Source: CAZHRC01 sp964533865
GTDB taxonomy: Bacteria; Bacillota; Clostridia; Tissierellales; Peptoniphilaceae
Reading direction: 5' to 3'
DNA length: 61,601 nucleotides
Assembly (NCBI GenBank): GCA_964533865.1
Contig: CAZHRC010000014.1
Location: 1-61,601 of the forward strand
Numbering within the stretch: the first letter of the stretch is position 1; every line of letters starts with the position of its first letter. A program made the position numbers and the translations under genes. Shown in pieces: positions 8,320 through 15,879 of the stretch. The notes under the pieces were generated by a model that made no database searches, was not told where the DNA came from, and saw only the letters and a program-made list of their open reading frames with translations.

Positions 8320-8669
8320 TGGTAAAAAAAGCGAAAGGATTCACCCTCATCGAAGTGTTGTTTGCGTTGGCGTTGCTGGGTATTTTGGCAATTTCTGCTC
8401 TTCCGGCGATAGGAAGTGTATTGAAACAACAACATCGGAGCGTGGAGGGATTATCCGCTAGGCTTTACGCCGAATCGATCATCGAAGATTTGACGGCTAA
8501 ACGACAGGCTAAAGTGGAACTCCCATCTTTGGATTTTTCTAATAGCCGATTTGATGTGATCGTAGCATTTACTCCACAGGGGGATATGGACGTGCTCAAA
8601 GTGGAAGTGCACAATAAAGGTGAAACGGAAGGGGGAGTGAAACTTGAAACCATGCTTCCGCAAAATTGA
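8319..8669 (+). CDS. Type IV pilin-like protein (GspI type)
   Basis: 116-residue prepilin with the signal K-G/F-T-L-I-E-V (cleavage after G7, Glu at +5) and a long N-terminal helix. The short globular part begins with a Q-Q-H-R-S...A-R-L-Y-A-E-S helix, as in GspI/PilV minor pilins. The start overlaps the previous stop (TGATG). GTG 8316 is an alternative start but is too close to the AGGAGGG site. It is expected to form a tip complex with the GspH- and GspJ-like neighbours. Confidence 0.88.
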   Translation: MVKKAKGFTLIEVLFALALLGILAISALPAIGSVLKQQHRSVEGLSARLYAESIIEDLTAKRQAKVELPSLDFSNSRFDVIVAFTPQGDMDVLKVEVHNKGETEGGVKLETMLPQN

Positions 8670-9195
8670 TGGATTTACCTTATTGGAGCTCATTGCGAGT
8701 ATGGCCATTGCATCCCTTGTCGTCGTAGTATTGGCATCGCTTTTTCACCTGAGTATCGCTTCGGTTTCAAAGATGGACAGAGAAGATGCTATGTTTATGG
8801 ACGGGGGTTTTACGCTGGAATACATGAAGAAGGAAATAAGAAAAGCTGATGAGATTCAAAATGTAAATCTATCGCAATTACCATTAAAGTTTCCCCAAAA
8901 TATGGGATTTGTTCTGATCAATCGAGAATCGACTCAGAATCAATATATCTTATATTATTTGCACGACACGACGCTTAGGCGGTTCTCTTCGCGAACGCGT
9001 AAATCATTAACAGAACTTGGTTATGCGACTGGCGAAACGGGCTATAACAATATGATCGACAACGTTTCATCGATAGCAAATTCGAGCTACGATGAATCCA
9101 TTGGATTGCTTACCCTTTCCTTAGAGATCGAGAGTGGGGGTCGAACGGTACAGTATCAGACCAAGATTCATACGATTGAGGCAGGTGGAGAATGA
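8644..9195 (+). CDS. Type IV pilin-like protein (GspJ type)
   Basis: 183-residue prepilin with the signal I-D-G/F-T-L-L-E-L (cleavage after G10, Glu at +5), a hydrophobic helix to about residue 35, then a beta-rich domain. It appears to start at TTG 8644 inside the end of the previous gene, with GGAAGGGGGAG just upstream. Overlap and size match the GspJ/ComGF-like position of minor pseudopilin clusters. The overlapping genes imply translational coupling. Confidence 0.87.
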   Translation: MKPCFRKIDGFTLLELIASMAIASLVVVVLASLFHLSIASVSKMDREDAMFMDGGFTLEYMKKEIRKADEIQNVNLSQLPLKFPQNMGFVLINRESTQNQYILYYLHDTTLRRFSSRTRKSLTELGYATGETGYNNMIDNVSSIANSSYDESIGLLTLSLEIESGGRTVQYQTKIHTIEAGGE

Positions 9196-10367
9196 TGAAA
9201 CAGAGAGGGTATCTATCACTTTATGCGCTACTCATATCTTCCTTGTTGTTTATAGCGGTTACAGCGGTCGCTCTCATCGGCGTCACGGAATCTTCGGTAA
9301 ACGCCAACGCTTTAGCTCATACTCAAGCGATCTACCTTGGAGAATCTAAAATTCGAATGCTTTTACACTCCCAAAAATACCGTGAACAACTCAGCAACAA
9401 GAAAGCACAAATTAAAGAGCAGGGTCTTTTGGATTCTCGACAGGATTTGGGTGTGATTACCATAGATGCTTCAGATATGCTTTATGGTGATACACAAAAT
9501 CGTGTGACTATCGAATACTATCGAAAGACGAAGGAAATTGAATTATCGGCAATAACCGTTTATAAAGGAATTCGTATGACGACAAAAGCTTTTCTTTCCA
9601 CAGTCAATGATTTTTATCACAAAGAAATCCCCTACCCATTAACGGCAGGGTCATCAGATCACGACGAATTTCAGCGTTTGAAGGATGCTCCATCGCCGTT
9701 TGATGCCTCAGTAGTTAAAGACAGCCCTATTACAGTGATCAGTAAAAATGGTATTGTAGGGTATGCAGATGGCACTCATGATGCCATATTCCATCCTATA
9801 CAAGAAGCGCCCAATAGTGTGGAGAGCGATGTGAGATTATCGACGGTCCTAGGTCCAATGGCGGAAACCCAGGATGAACAGGTCACACCATCGGAACCAT
9901 CTACAGAAATCGCCCCAGAAACGCCACTCGTTGGCGAAGAGACGATCGAACCTCCAGAGTCGAGTCCAGAGGAATCCGATTCCCCAGTAGAATCACCTTC
10001 AGAAAATGAAATGCCACCTATTCCAGTTGAAATAGCAACACAAGACTTACCTCATCCGACTCATTTATATTCTAAAAACCAGATAAGTTTTTCTGGCGAA
10101 GATCCCATCGTCCTTGAAGGGGTGATTTATCTGACAGGAGTTGTAGAAATTCGCCAAAACACGAGGATCAAAGGCATTTGTATTTTAAAAGATGTCGATT
10201 TGTCGGTAGTTGACGGTGCAAGGTTAACTGTAGAAGGGCAACTCTATTCGGAGTACGGCTTTGGTGAAGCAATAGATTTTCAGTACAACGCCGTCCTACA
10301 GAAACAGTATGCGAATCAACTGAGCAATTACCACAGACCGTTATTAAGACGGGTTAAAACCTATTAA
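9195..10367 (+). CDS. Large pilin-like (PilX-type) protein with acidic Pro/Glu/Ser linker
   Basis: 390 residues. The N-terminus M-K-Q-R-G/Y-L-S-L-Y-A-L-L plus a hydrophobic helix resembles PilX/PilV-type pilins, but the +5 glutamate is missing (Tyr). A charged, mostly helical region follows. About residues 215-290 form a low-complexity linker very rich in Pro, Glu and Ser. The last ~100 residues form a strand-rich region with the look of a short beta-helix or polymer-forming repeat. ATG 9192 and 9195 are both possible, and 9195 suits the AGGTGG site better. This last operon gene may encode the exposed, functional tip subunit, but that is inference. Confidence 0.75.
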   Translation: MKQRGYLSLYALLISSLLFIAVTAVALIGVTESSVNANALAHTQAIYLGESKIRMLLHSQKYREQLSNKKAQIKEQGLLDSRQDLGVITIDASDMLYGDTQNRVTIEYYRKTKEIELSAITVYKGIRMTTKAFLSTVNDFYHKEIPYPLTAGSSDHDEFQRLKDAPSPFDASVVKDSPITVISKNGIVGYADGTHDAIFHPIQEAPNSVESDVRLSTVLGPMAETQDEQVTPSEPSTEIAPETPLVGEETIEPPESSPEESDSPVESPSENEMPPIPVEIATQDLPHPTHLYSKNQISFSGEDPIVLEGVIYLTGVVEIRQNTRIKGICILKDVDLSVVDGARLTVEGQLYSEYGFGEAIDFQYNAVLQKQYANQLSNYHRPLLRRVKTY

Positions 10368-10406
10368 GTTCCAAGTTCTAAGACGAGAAAGTAAAGGAGA
10401 ATGCCA

Positions 10407-10964
10407 ATGGCTTATATTCCCACATTAGACGAAGCGCAGAAATTATTAGAAAAATATAACACTGAGCCTTTTCACCTGCAACACGCCCAAACTGTTTCAG
10501 GGGTTATGGGATATTTTGCGGAGACATACGACCCGGAGCAGGTGGATTATTGGAAGGTGGTCGGGTTATTACACGACTTGGATTTTGAACAATACCCCGA
10601 TCAACACTGCGTAAAACTCCAAGAGATACTTCGAGATGAAGGAGTCGAACCCTCCATTATTCGGGCGTGCGCTAGTCATGGGTATTCATTAACCGATACC
10701 GATGTGGCGCCGGAAGCATTCATGGAAAAAGTACTGTTTGCCGTCGATGAATTAACAGGGTTGATTGGTGCAGTATCTTTGATGAGACCTTCAAAGAGCG
10801 TGATGGATTTAGAATTGAAATCCGTAAAAAAGAAGTTCAAACAATCGAGCTTTGCTGCAGGATGCTCAAGGGAAGTGATACAAAAGGGTGCGGATTTACT
10901 CGATTGGCCACTCGATGACTTGATTACGGAGGCGATTATGGCGATGCGATCCCTACTTGTTTAA
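10407..10964 (+). CDS. HD-domain hydrolase
   Basis: 185-residue cytoplasmic metal-dependent phosphohydrolase of the HD superfamily. It has a first histidine in F-H-L-Q-H-A (about H23/H26), the H-D pair in G-L-L-H-D-L-D (H56-D57), a second histidine in A-C-A-S-H-G, and a later aspartate in F-A-V-D-E-L. It matches the small stand-alone HDIG proteins common in clostridia, which are often nucleotide or cyclic-dinucleotide acting, but the substrate is unknown. The ATG at 10401 sits only 2 bases from AAAGGAG, so 10407 is preferred. Confidence 0.85.
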   Translation: MAYIPTLDEAQKLLEKYNTEPFHLQHAQTVSGVMGYFAETYDPEQVDYWKVVGLLHDLDFEQYPDQHCVKLQEILRDEGVEPSIIRACASHGYSLTDTDVAPEAFMEKVLFAVDELTGLIGAVSLMRPSKSVMDLELKSVKKKFKQSSFAAGCSREVIQKGADLLDWPLDDLITEAIMAMRSLLV

Positions 10965-11065
10965 AGAAAAACGAATACCCAGCGAATGTTTGGGTATATA
11001 GAATAGTGTAAGGACTAGAGTTATTGATGGATTACAAGTGAGTCATGAATAAGAAGGAGAGAATT

Positions 11066-11953
11066 ATGAACGAAAAACAGTTGGAAATCATGCGTTCAGG
11101 CAAGGGGTTTATTGCGGCATTGGATCAAAGTGGCGGAAGCACACCAAAGGCATTGGCGGGTTACGGCATCGAAAAAGATTCTTATCGAACGGATGATGAA
11201 ATGTTCGATTTAGTACACAACATGCGCATCCGAATCGTTACGAACCCGAGTTTTTCATCGGATAAAATACTCGGAGCCATTCTCTTTGAACGCACGATGA
11301 ACCGTGAAGTGGAAGGGATGTTTACAGCGGACTACTTATGGGAAAAAAAGGGTATCGTTCCTTTCTTGAAAGTGGATAGAGGATTGGCAGAAACGGAAGA
11401 TGGTGTTCAATTGATGAAACAAATGCCAAAACTTCCCGATTTATTGAACAAGGCGAACGAGAAGCATATTTTTGGAACTAAAATGCGTTCGGTAATCAAA
11501 GAAGCCAATCCAAAAGGGATTCAGGCCATTGTTGACCAACAGTTTGAACTTGGAAAACAAATTCTCGCTGCTGGGCTAATGCCGATTTTAGAGCCTGAAG
11601 TCGATATTAAAAGTGAAGATAAAGCTGAATGTGAGGTTTTACTCAAAGAATATCTCCTCAAAGGTCTTGATGCATTGGAAGAAGGTCAAGAAGTGATTTT
11701 CAAGTTGACGATTCCTTCGGTACCTAACTTTTATGAGGAACTGATCAATCATCCTAAAGTGGTACGTGTCGTTGCGCTTTCTGGTGGGCACTCACAAGCT
11801 CAGTCCAACGAGTTATTGGCACAAAATCACGGCTTGATCGCGAGCTTTTCCAGAGCTTTATTGGAAGGGTTGTCCGTTGAAGATTCGGATGAAGCATTTA
11901 CAGATAAACTCGGAAAATCAGTCGAAGCGATCTATAATGCGTCGAATGCGTAG
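11066..11953 (+). CDS. Fructose-bisphosphate aldolase, class I
   Basis: Glycolytic/gluconeogenic aldolase of the Schiff-base (metal-independent) type found in staphylococci and some clostridia, about 295 residues, the usual size. Visible family motifs are the N-terminal A-L-D-Q-S-G-G-S-T-P, I-L-F-E-R-T-M, the V-P-F-L-K-V-D-R-G strand, the L-E-P-E-V-D strand and the C-terminal A-L-S-G-G phosphate loop. The ATG at 11066 has AAGAAGGAGAGAA upstream. An in-frame ATG at 11045 lies before that site and is unlikely. It is monocistronic, followed by a terminator at 11971. Confidence 0.93.
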   Translation: MNEKQLEIMRSGKGFIAALDQSGGSTPKALAGYGIEKDSYRTDDEMFDLVHNMRIRIVTNPSFSSDKILGAILFERTMNREVEGMFTADYLWEKKGIVPFLKVDRGLAETEDGVQLMKQMPKLPDLLNKANEKHIFGTKMRSVIKEANPKGIQAIVDQQFELGKQILAAGLMPILEPEVDIKSEDKAECEVLLKEYLLKGLDALEEGQEVIFKLTIPSVPNFYEELINHPKVVRVVALSGGHSQAQSNELLAQNHGLIASFSRALLEGLSVEDSDEAFTDKLGKSVEAIYNASNA

Positions 11954-11970
11954 TATTGTTCCGGCCTTTG

Positions 11971-12000
11971 GCGTCTGTCTTGGTGACAGGCGCTTTTTTT
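11971..12000 (+). terminator. Rho-independent terminator after aldolase
   Basis: The stem GCGtCTGTC / GACAGGCGC with a TTGG-type loop is followed by seven T. It separates the aldolase from the DUF362 gene. Confidence 0.9.
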
Positions 12001-12010
12001 CAAGAGAGTT

Positions 12011-13198
12011 GTGAATAAAATGGAAAATGCGATTGTATTAGCCAACTGTCCCTCGTATAGTGATTCAAATGTAGCAAGGGCGATGGATAATATCTTCAAA
12101 ACGTTACCGGGTTTTGATCTTAGGAGTTATTTTGGTAAAAAGGTGGTAGTAAAACCCAATCTACTATCGCCTCACGACCCAGACAAAGCGGTTACAACAC
12201 ATCCTGCTATTGTTCGCGAAGTAGCAAAGCGGTTGGTTGATTCTGGTGCGAAGGTGATTATAGCCGATAGTCCAGCAGGCTTATACAATAAGTCTGTCAT
12301 GGAGAAACTCTATAAAAGTTGTGGCATTGATGTTGCTACCGAAGGAACTGGCGCCATTCTAAACAGGGACTATACATATCAAACGGTCAAATGTGACGCT
12401 GGTGCTATTATCGAAGATTTTCATTGTTTAACACCTATCGTAGAGGCAGATGCCATTATCAATATTTCAAAATTGAAGACCCATGGGCTGACGTATTTTA
12501 CAGGGGCGGTGAAAAATATGTTTGGGATGGTTCCAGGGTTGGATAAAGCGGCTTTCCACTCAAGATTTCCAGATCGCCACTCCTTTAATCGTTTACTCGT
12601 GGATTTGTGTGTCAGTAGGTTACCGACAGTATCTATTATGGATGGCGTTGTGGGGATGGAAGGCCCTGGTCCATCTGGAGGAAAACCTAAGCGGGTAGGG
12701 GTAATTGGCGCCTCGACTAACCCATTTGCCCTCGATATGGCAATGGCTGACTTGGTCGCCCTTCCTTTGTCTCAAATTCCAATAATCACCGAAGCTATAA
12801 AACGAGGATATCTTCCAGAAAGACCAGAACGACTTCTTTGGTTCGGAGATGATCGAAAAGCTTTTGATACGACCTTTGAGCCAGCGGATAAAGGCAATCG
12901 GGAAGGGAGTCTATTGTGGTTTATTCTTGATCGTTTTGTCCTTCCCAAGAAGTATCGAGATTATTTTGCAGAGAAACGTTCACCGTGGCCGATAATATCC
13001 AATCGCTGCATTCGATGCGGCCGATGTGCCGAGATTTGTCCCCGACAGATTATCACATCTGATGAAACAGGTTTCTGGCCGACTTACGCGAAATGCATTC
13101 GTTGCTACTGTTGTCATGAGGTTTGTCCTGTAAAAGCCATAGATTTGAAGAAGGGGAGCCTGAAAAAGATCGAAAAATACGAGAGTAGAGGTAAATAA
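12011..13198 (+). CDS. DUF362 protein with two C-terminal [4Fe-4S] motifs
   Basis: 395 residues. A DUF362 domain covers about residues 1-300, with the family's V-V-K-P-N-L-L strand, the D-S-P-A-G loop, the K-L-K-T-H-G segment and G-A-V-K-N-M-F-G. Two ferredoxin motifs follow: C-I-R-C-G-R-C-x3-C-P and C-I-R-C-Y-C-C-x3-C-P. DUF362 proteins are cytoplasmic iron-sulfur proteins of anaerobes with an unproven role in electron transfer or cofactor handling. Start is GTG 12011 or ATG 12020. It abuts the LigB-type gene (one base apart), so the two are probably co-transcribed. Confidence 0.88.
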   Translation: MNKMENAIVLANCPSYSDSNVARAMDNIFKTLPGFDLRSYFGKKVVVKPNLLSPHDPDKAVTTHPAIVREVAKRLVDSGAKVIIADSPAGLYNKSVMEKLYKSCGIDVATEGTGAILNRDYTYQTVKCDAGAIIEDFHCLTPIVEADAIINISKLKTHGLTYFTGAVKNMFGMVPGLDKAAFHSRFPDRHSFNRLLVDLCVSRLPTVSIMDGVVGMEGPGPSGGKPKRVGVIGASTNPFALDMAMADLVALPLSQIPIITEAIKRGYLPERPERLLWFGDDRKAFDTTFEPADKGNREGSLLWFILDRFVLPKKYRDYFAEKRSPWPIISNRCIRCGRCAEICPRQIITSDETGFWPTYAKCIRCYCCHEVCPVKAIDLKKGSLKKIEKYESRGK

Positions 13199-13199
13199 A

Positions 13200-13973
13200 G
13201 TGAAACAACCCATACTTTTCATCGGCCATGGTACGCCGATGAATGCGATAGAAGACAACCCAGAAACTCGAGTATGGCGTGAGTTAGGTGAGAAACTCAT
13301 CGTCTACAAGCCTACAGTGATTCTCATGATTTCTGCTCACTGGTATACTCGTGGTAGCTATATTCAATCGATGACAGAACCTAAGCAAATCTACGACATG
13401 TATGGATTTCCTAAAGAACTGTACGATTTACGCTACCCTGTGAAAGGTTATACAGCTCTAACAGAGCGGGTCTTATCACTTCTTGGTGAAGGGGTATCGG
13501 TCGATGACGAATGGGGAATCGATCACGGAGCGTGGTCGGTTCTCGTCCATTTATTTCCTAAGGCAAATGTCCCGGTGGTTCAGCTAAGTGTTGATGGAAT
13601 GAAAGGGCCTCATTATCACAAGAGGATCGGTGAACTGCTTCGCTCTTTAAGAGATGAGGGGGTGCTCATCATTGGCTCAGGAAACATCGTCCATAATTTA
13701 GGAAGGATACAATGGAGCAATGAAGGTGGAACCCCTCAAGCTGATACATTTGATCAGTGGGTAAAAGAGGGGATTTTGCACCGAGATGTCGATAGGCTTT
13801 TAAACTATGAATCCTACCCCGATAGCTCTTATGCAGTACCCACACCAGATCACTTTTACCCTTTATACTATTGTTATGGCGCCAGCGAAAGCGACGATCA
13901 AGTTGAAGTTTTTAACGATCTACGTTGCAGGGGTTCTCTGTCAATGACAGGCTATCTTTGGGAATCACCTTAA
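13200..13973 (+). CDS. LigB/DODA-type extradiol dioxygenase family protein
   Basis: 257 residues, close to E. coli YgiD (4,5-DOPA dioxygenase extradiol family). Metal-ligand motifs are visible: G-H-G-T-P-M near residue 10, I-S-A-H-W near 48, D-H-G-A-W near 119, and N-I-V-H-N-L near 165. It starts at GTG 13200. The family acts on catechol-type substrates with O2, which is odd in an apparent anaerobe. A non-oxygenase relative (such as AmmeMemoRadiSam-B or Memo types, which share this fold) should be kept in mind. Confidence 0.85.
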   Translation: MKQPILFIGHGTPMNAIEDNPETRVWRELGEKLIVYKPTVILMISAHWYTRGSYIQSMTEPKQIYDMYGFPKELYDLRYPVKGYTALTERVLSLLGEGVSVDDEWGIDHGAWSVLVHLFPKANVPVVQLSVDGMKGPHYHKRIGELLRSLRDEGVLIIGSGNIVHNLGRIQWSNEGGTPQADTFDQWVKEGILHRDVDRLLNYESYPDSSYAVPTPDHFYPLYYCYGASESDDQVEVFNDLRCRGSLSMTGYLWESP

Positions 13974-13979
13974 AACAAA

Positions 13980-14017
13980 AAAACCATCACTAACTTTGTA
14001 TCAAGTGATGGTTTTTG
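13980..14017. terminator. Bidirectional terminator
   Basis: The stem AAACCATCACT / AGTGATGGTTT has A-tracts on the left and T-tracts on the right. It lies between the convergent LigB-type gene and the peptide-permease operon and can end transcription from both sides. Confidence 0.9.
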
Positions 14018-14031
14018 TTTTTGAAATAATA

Positions 14032-14907
14032 CTATTCTTCAAACAACCTTGGATCTTGTGCGTCTCGGATGGCATCGCCTAGCAAATTAAAACACAACAC
14101 GACCAACATGACGACAATGCCAGGTGCTAATGTGATCCACGGGGCTATAGTGATAAATGATCGTCCGGAATTCATAATTGCTCCCCAGCTTGGCGTCGGT
14201 GGAGGCAGGCCTAATCCTAGAAAACTCAACGTGGATTCAATGATGATCGCCTTTGGAATTTCAGCAGAAATGAGGACGATTAGGGGGGCTATAGCATGGG
14301 GTAGGAGGTGGCGAGTGATGAGCTTGCCGTTTCGGATGCCAAGTGATCGGGAAGCCAGTATGAAATCGCGATTTTTTAAAGACATAAATTCACCGCGAGT
14401 CATTCGGGCGAAAGAAGCCCAGCTGACAAAAGCAATCACCATGATCAGATTCTCTATACTGTTTCCCAAAATAGCCAGCACGGCCATCGCCAGTAAACTG
14501 ATGGGAAAGGCCCATACAATATCGATAAAACCCATGATGATATAATCGAGAACCCCTCCATAGAATCCCGCGATCGCACCAAAAAAAACGCCAAAAACGA
14601 AGGATAAAGCCACCGAGGATAGTCCTACGAGTAAAGAGGCTCGTGAGCCGTAAATCATCCGGCTAAGGACATCGCGACCGAGCTCGTCGGTGCCGAGAAG
14701 AAATTCCTGACTAGGAGGTTGCAACATTCTCGACAACACGGCGTCATCATAAGCGTAGGGTGCGAGGAAATCAGCAAATATAGCGATAAGAACGATTAGT
14801 ATTAGGATCGCAATCGCCATTAAGGCTTGTCGTCTGGCGGACAACCGCTTCCAAAAGGAAGATGTTGAAAGGTGAAGGTCTCCGTTTTCGATCATTGTAT
14901 TATCCAT
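14032..14907 (-). CDS. Peptide/nickel ABC transporter permease (OppC/DppC)
   Basis: 291-residue inner-membrane permease with an N-terminal OppC_N segment (one helix, F-A-D-F-L-A-P-Y) and a binding-protein-dependent transport domain of five helices. The family signature L-G-T-D-E-L-G-R-D-V-L-S-R is present near residue 70. The EAA loop A-S-R-S-L-G-I-R-N, which docks the ATPase, is intact. It is the last gene of the SBP-oppB-oppC operon and lies 9 bases after oppB. Confidence 0.92.
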   Translation of the reverse strand: MDNTMIENGDLHLSTSSFWKRLSARRQALMAIAILILIVLIAIFADFLAPYAYDDAVLSRMLQPPSQEFLLGTDELGRDVLSRMIYGSRASLLVGLSSVALSFVFGVFFGAIAGFYGGVLDYIIMGFIDIVWAFPISLLAMAVLAILGNSIENLIMVIAFVSWASFARMTRGEFMSLKNRDFILASRSLGIRNGKLITRHLLPHAIAPLIVLISAEIPKAIIIESTLSFLGLGLPPPTPSWGAIMNSGRSFITIAPWITLAPGIVVMLVVLCFNLLGDAIRDAQDPRLFEE

Positions 14908-14916
14908 AATAAGCTC

Positions 14917-15837
14917 CTAATCAAAGGTGATTCTCGGATCGACTATGGCGTGGATGACGTCGGCTAGGAGATTTCCAATCATGATGAAGACCACGAGAAT
15001 TAGCATGGTGCCTTGAACGACGGGGTAATCTCGAGCAAAGATAGAATCCACGAGAAGCAAACCGATACCGGGGATGCTAAACACGATTTCAACGATAGCA
15101 GATCCGCCAAAAAGCCAACCAATTTTCATACCAAGCAATGTGATGATCGGTTGCAGGGCATTTTTTAGCGCATGGACGAATATGATGGTTTTTTCACTGA
15201 CCCCCTTAGCCCTTGCCGTGCGGATGTAATCTAGACCAAGGACTTCTAACATACTCGAGCGGACCATTCGAGCGGATGTCGCAGCATCGGTCATACCCAG
15301 GGCGACGACTGGAAGGATGTAGTGTTGCCAGGTTTCGTAGCCCGATATGGGAAAAAGCCGAAATCGATAGGATAGAAAGTAGAGGAGAAGGGAAGCGAAC
15401 CAGAACGTAGGCATGGAAATCCCGATCATGGAGAAAGTCATCAACAAGTAATCTAACGGTTTGCCAGGGTATATGGCAGCGAAGATTCCGATGGGGATGG
15501 CGAGTAAGAAGGACAAAAGCAAAGCAGCTGATCCAATCTTAAGTGTGATTCCAATTCGTTCTTTCACCACTTGGATTACAGGTCGACGTTGAAGAATGGA
15601 GTTGCCTAAGTCGCCTTTGCTGAGATTTTTAAGAAATACCACGTATTGTTCAGCGATAGATTTATCGAGACCGTGGTTTATGCGAATATTCTCATACACC
15701 TCTTTGGTTACGTTAGGTCCAACAATACGATCGACTGGATCGCCAGGTGCCACTCGCAAGATGACAAATATAAACAAGGTTGACCCCAATAAGATCGGGG
15801 CCATGAGTAGAAGTCTTTTCGTTATAAATCGTATCAA
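14917..15837 (-). CDS. Peptide/nickel ABC transporter permease (OppB/DppB)
   Basis: 306 residues with six predicted helices. The OppB N-terminus (R-F-I-T-K-R-L-L-L...P-G-D-P-V-D) and the EAA loop T-A-R-A-K-G-V-S-E-K are present. It follows the substrate-binding protein gene by 42 bases, with a GAGGAGG ribosome site. No ATP-binding subunits are found in this operon, so it must borrow them or depend on genes elsewhere. Confidence 0.93.
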   Translation of the reverse strand: MIRFITKRLLLMAPILLGSTLFIFVILRVAPGDPVDRIVGPNVTKEVYENIRINHGLDKSIAEQYVVFLKNLSKGDLGNSILQRRPVIQVVKERIGITLKIGSAALLLSFLLAIPIGIFAAIYPGKPLDYLLMTFSMIGISMPTFWFASLLLYFLSYRFRLFPISGYETWQHYILPVVALGMTDAATSARMVRSSMLEVLGLDYIRTARAKGVSEKTIIFVHALKNALQPIITLLGMKIGWLFGGSAIVEIVFSIPGIGLLLVDSIFARDYPVVQGTMLILVVFIMIGNLLADVIHAIVDPRITFD

Positions 15838-15879
15838 CTAATCACCTCCTCGTCGGTGTGGCGAAAGGCTAACACAGCA

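Noticed and set aside
14069..14545. 158-codon plus-strand frame inside oppC
   Set aside because: It is antisense to a well-conserved permease gene and has no ribosome site or recognisable family.
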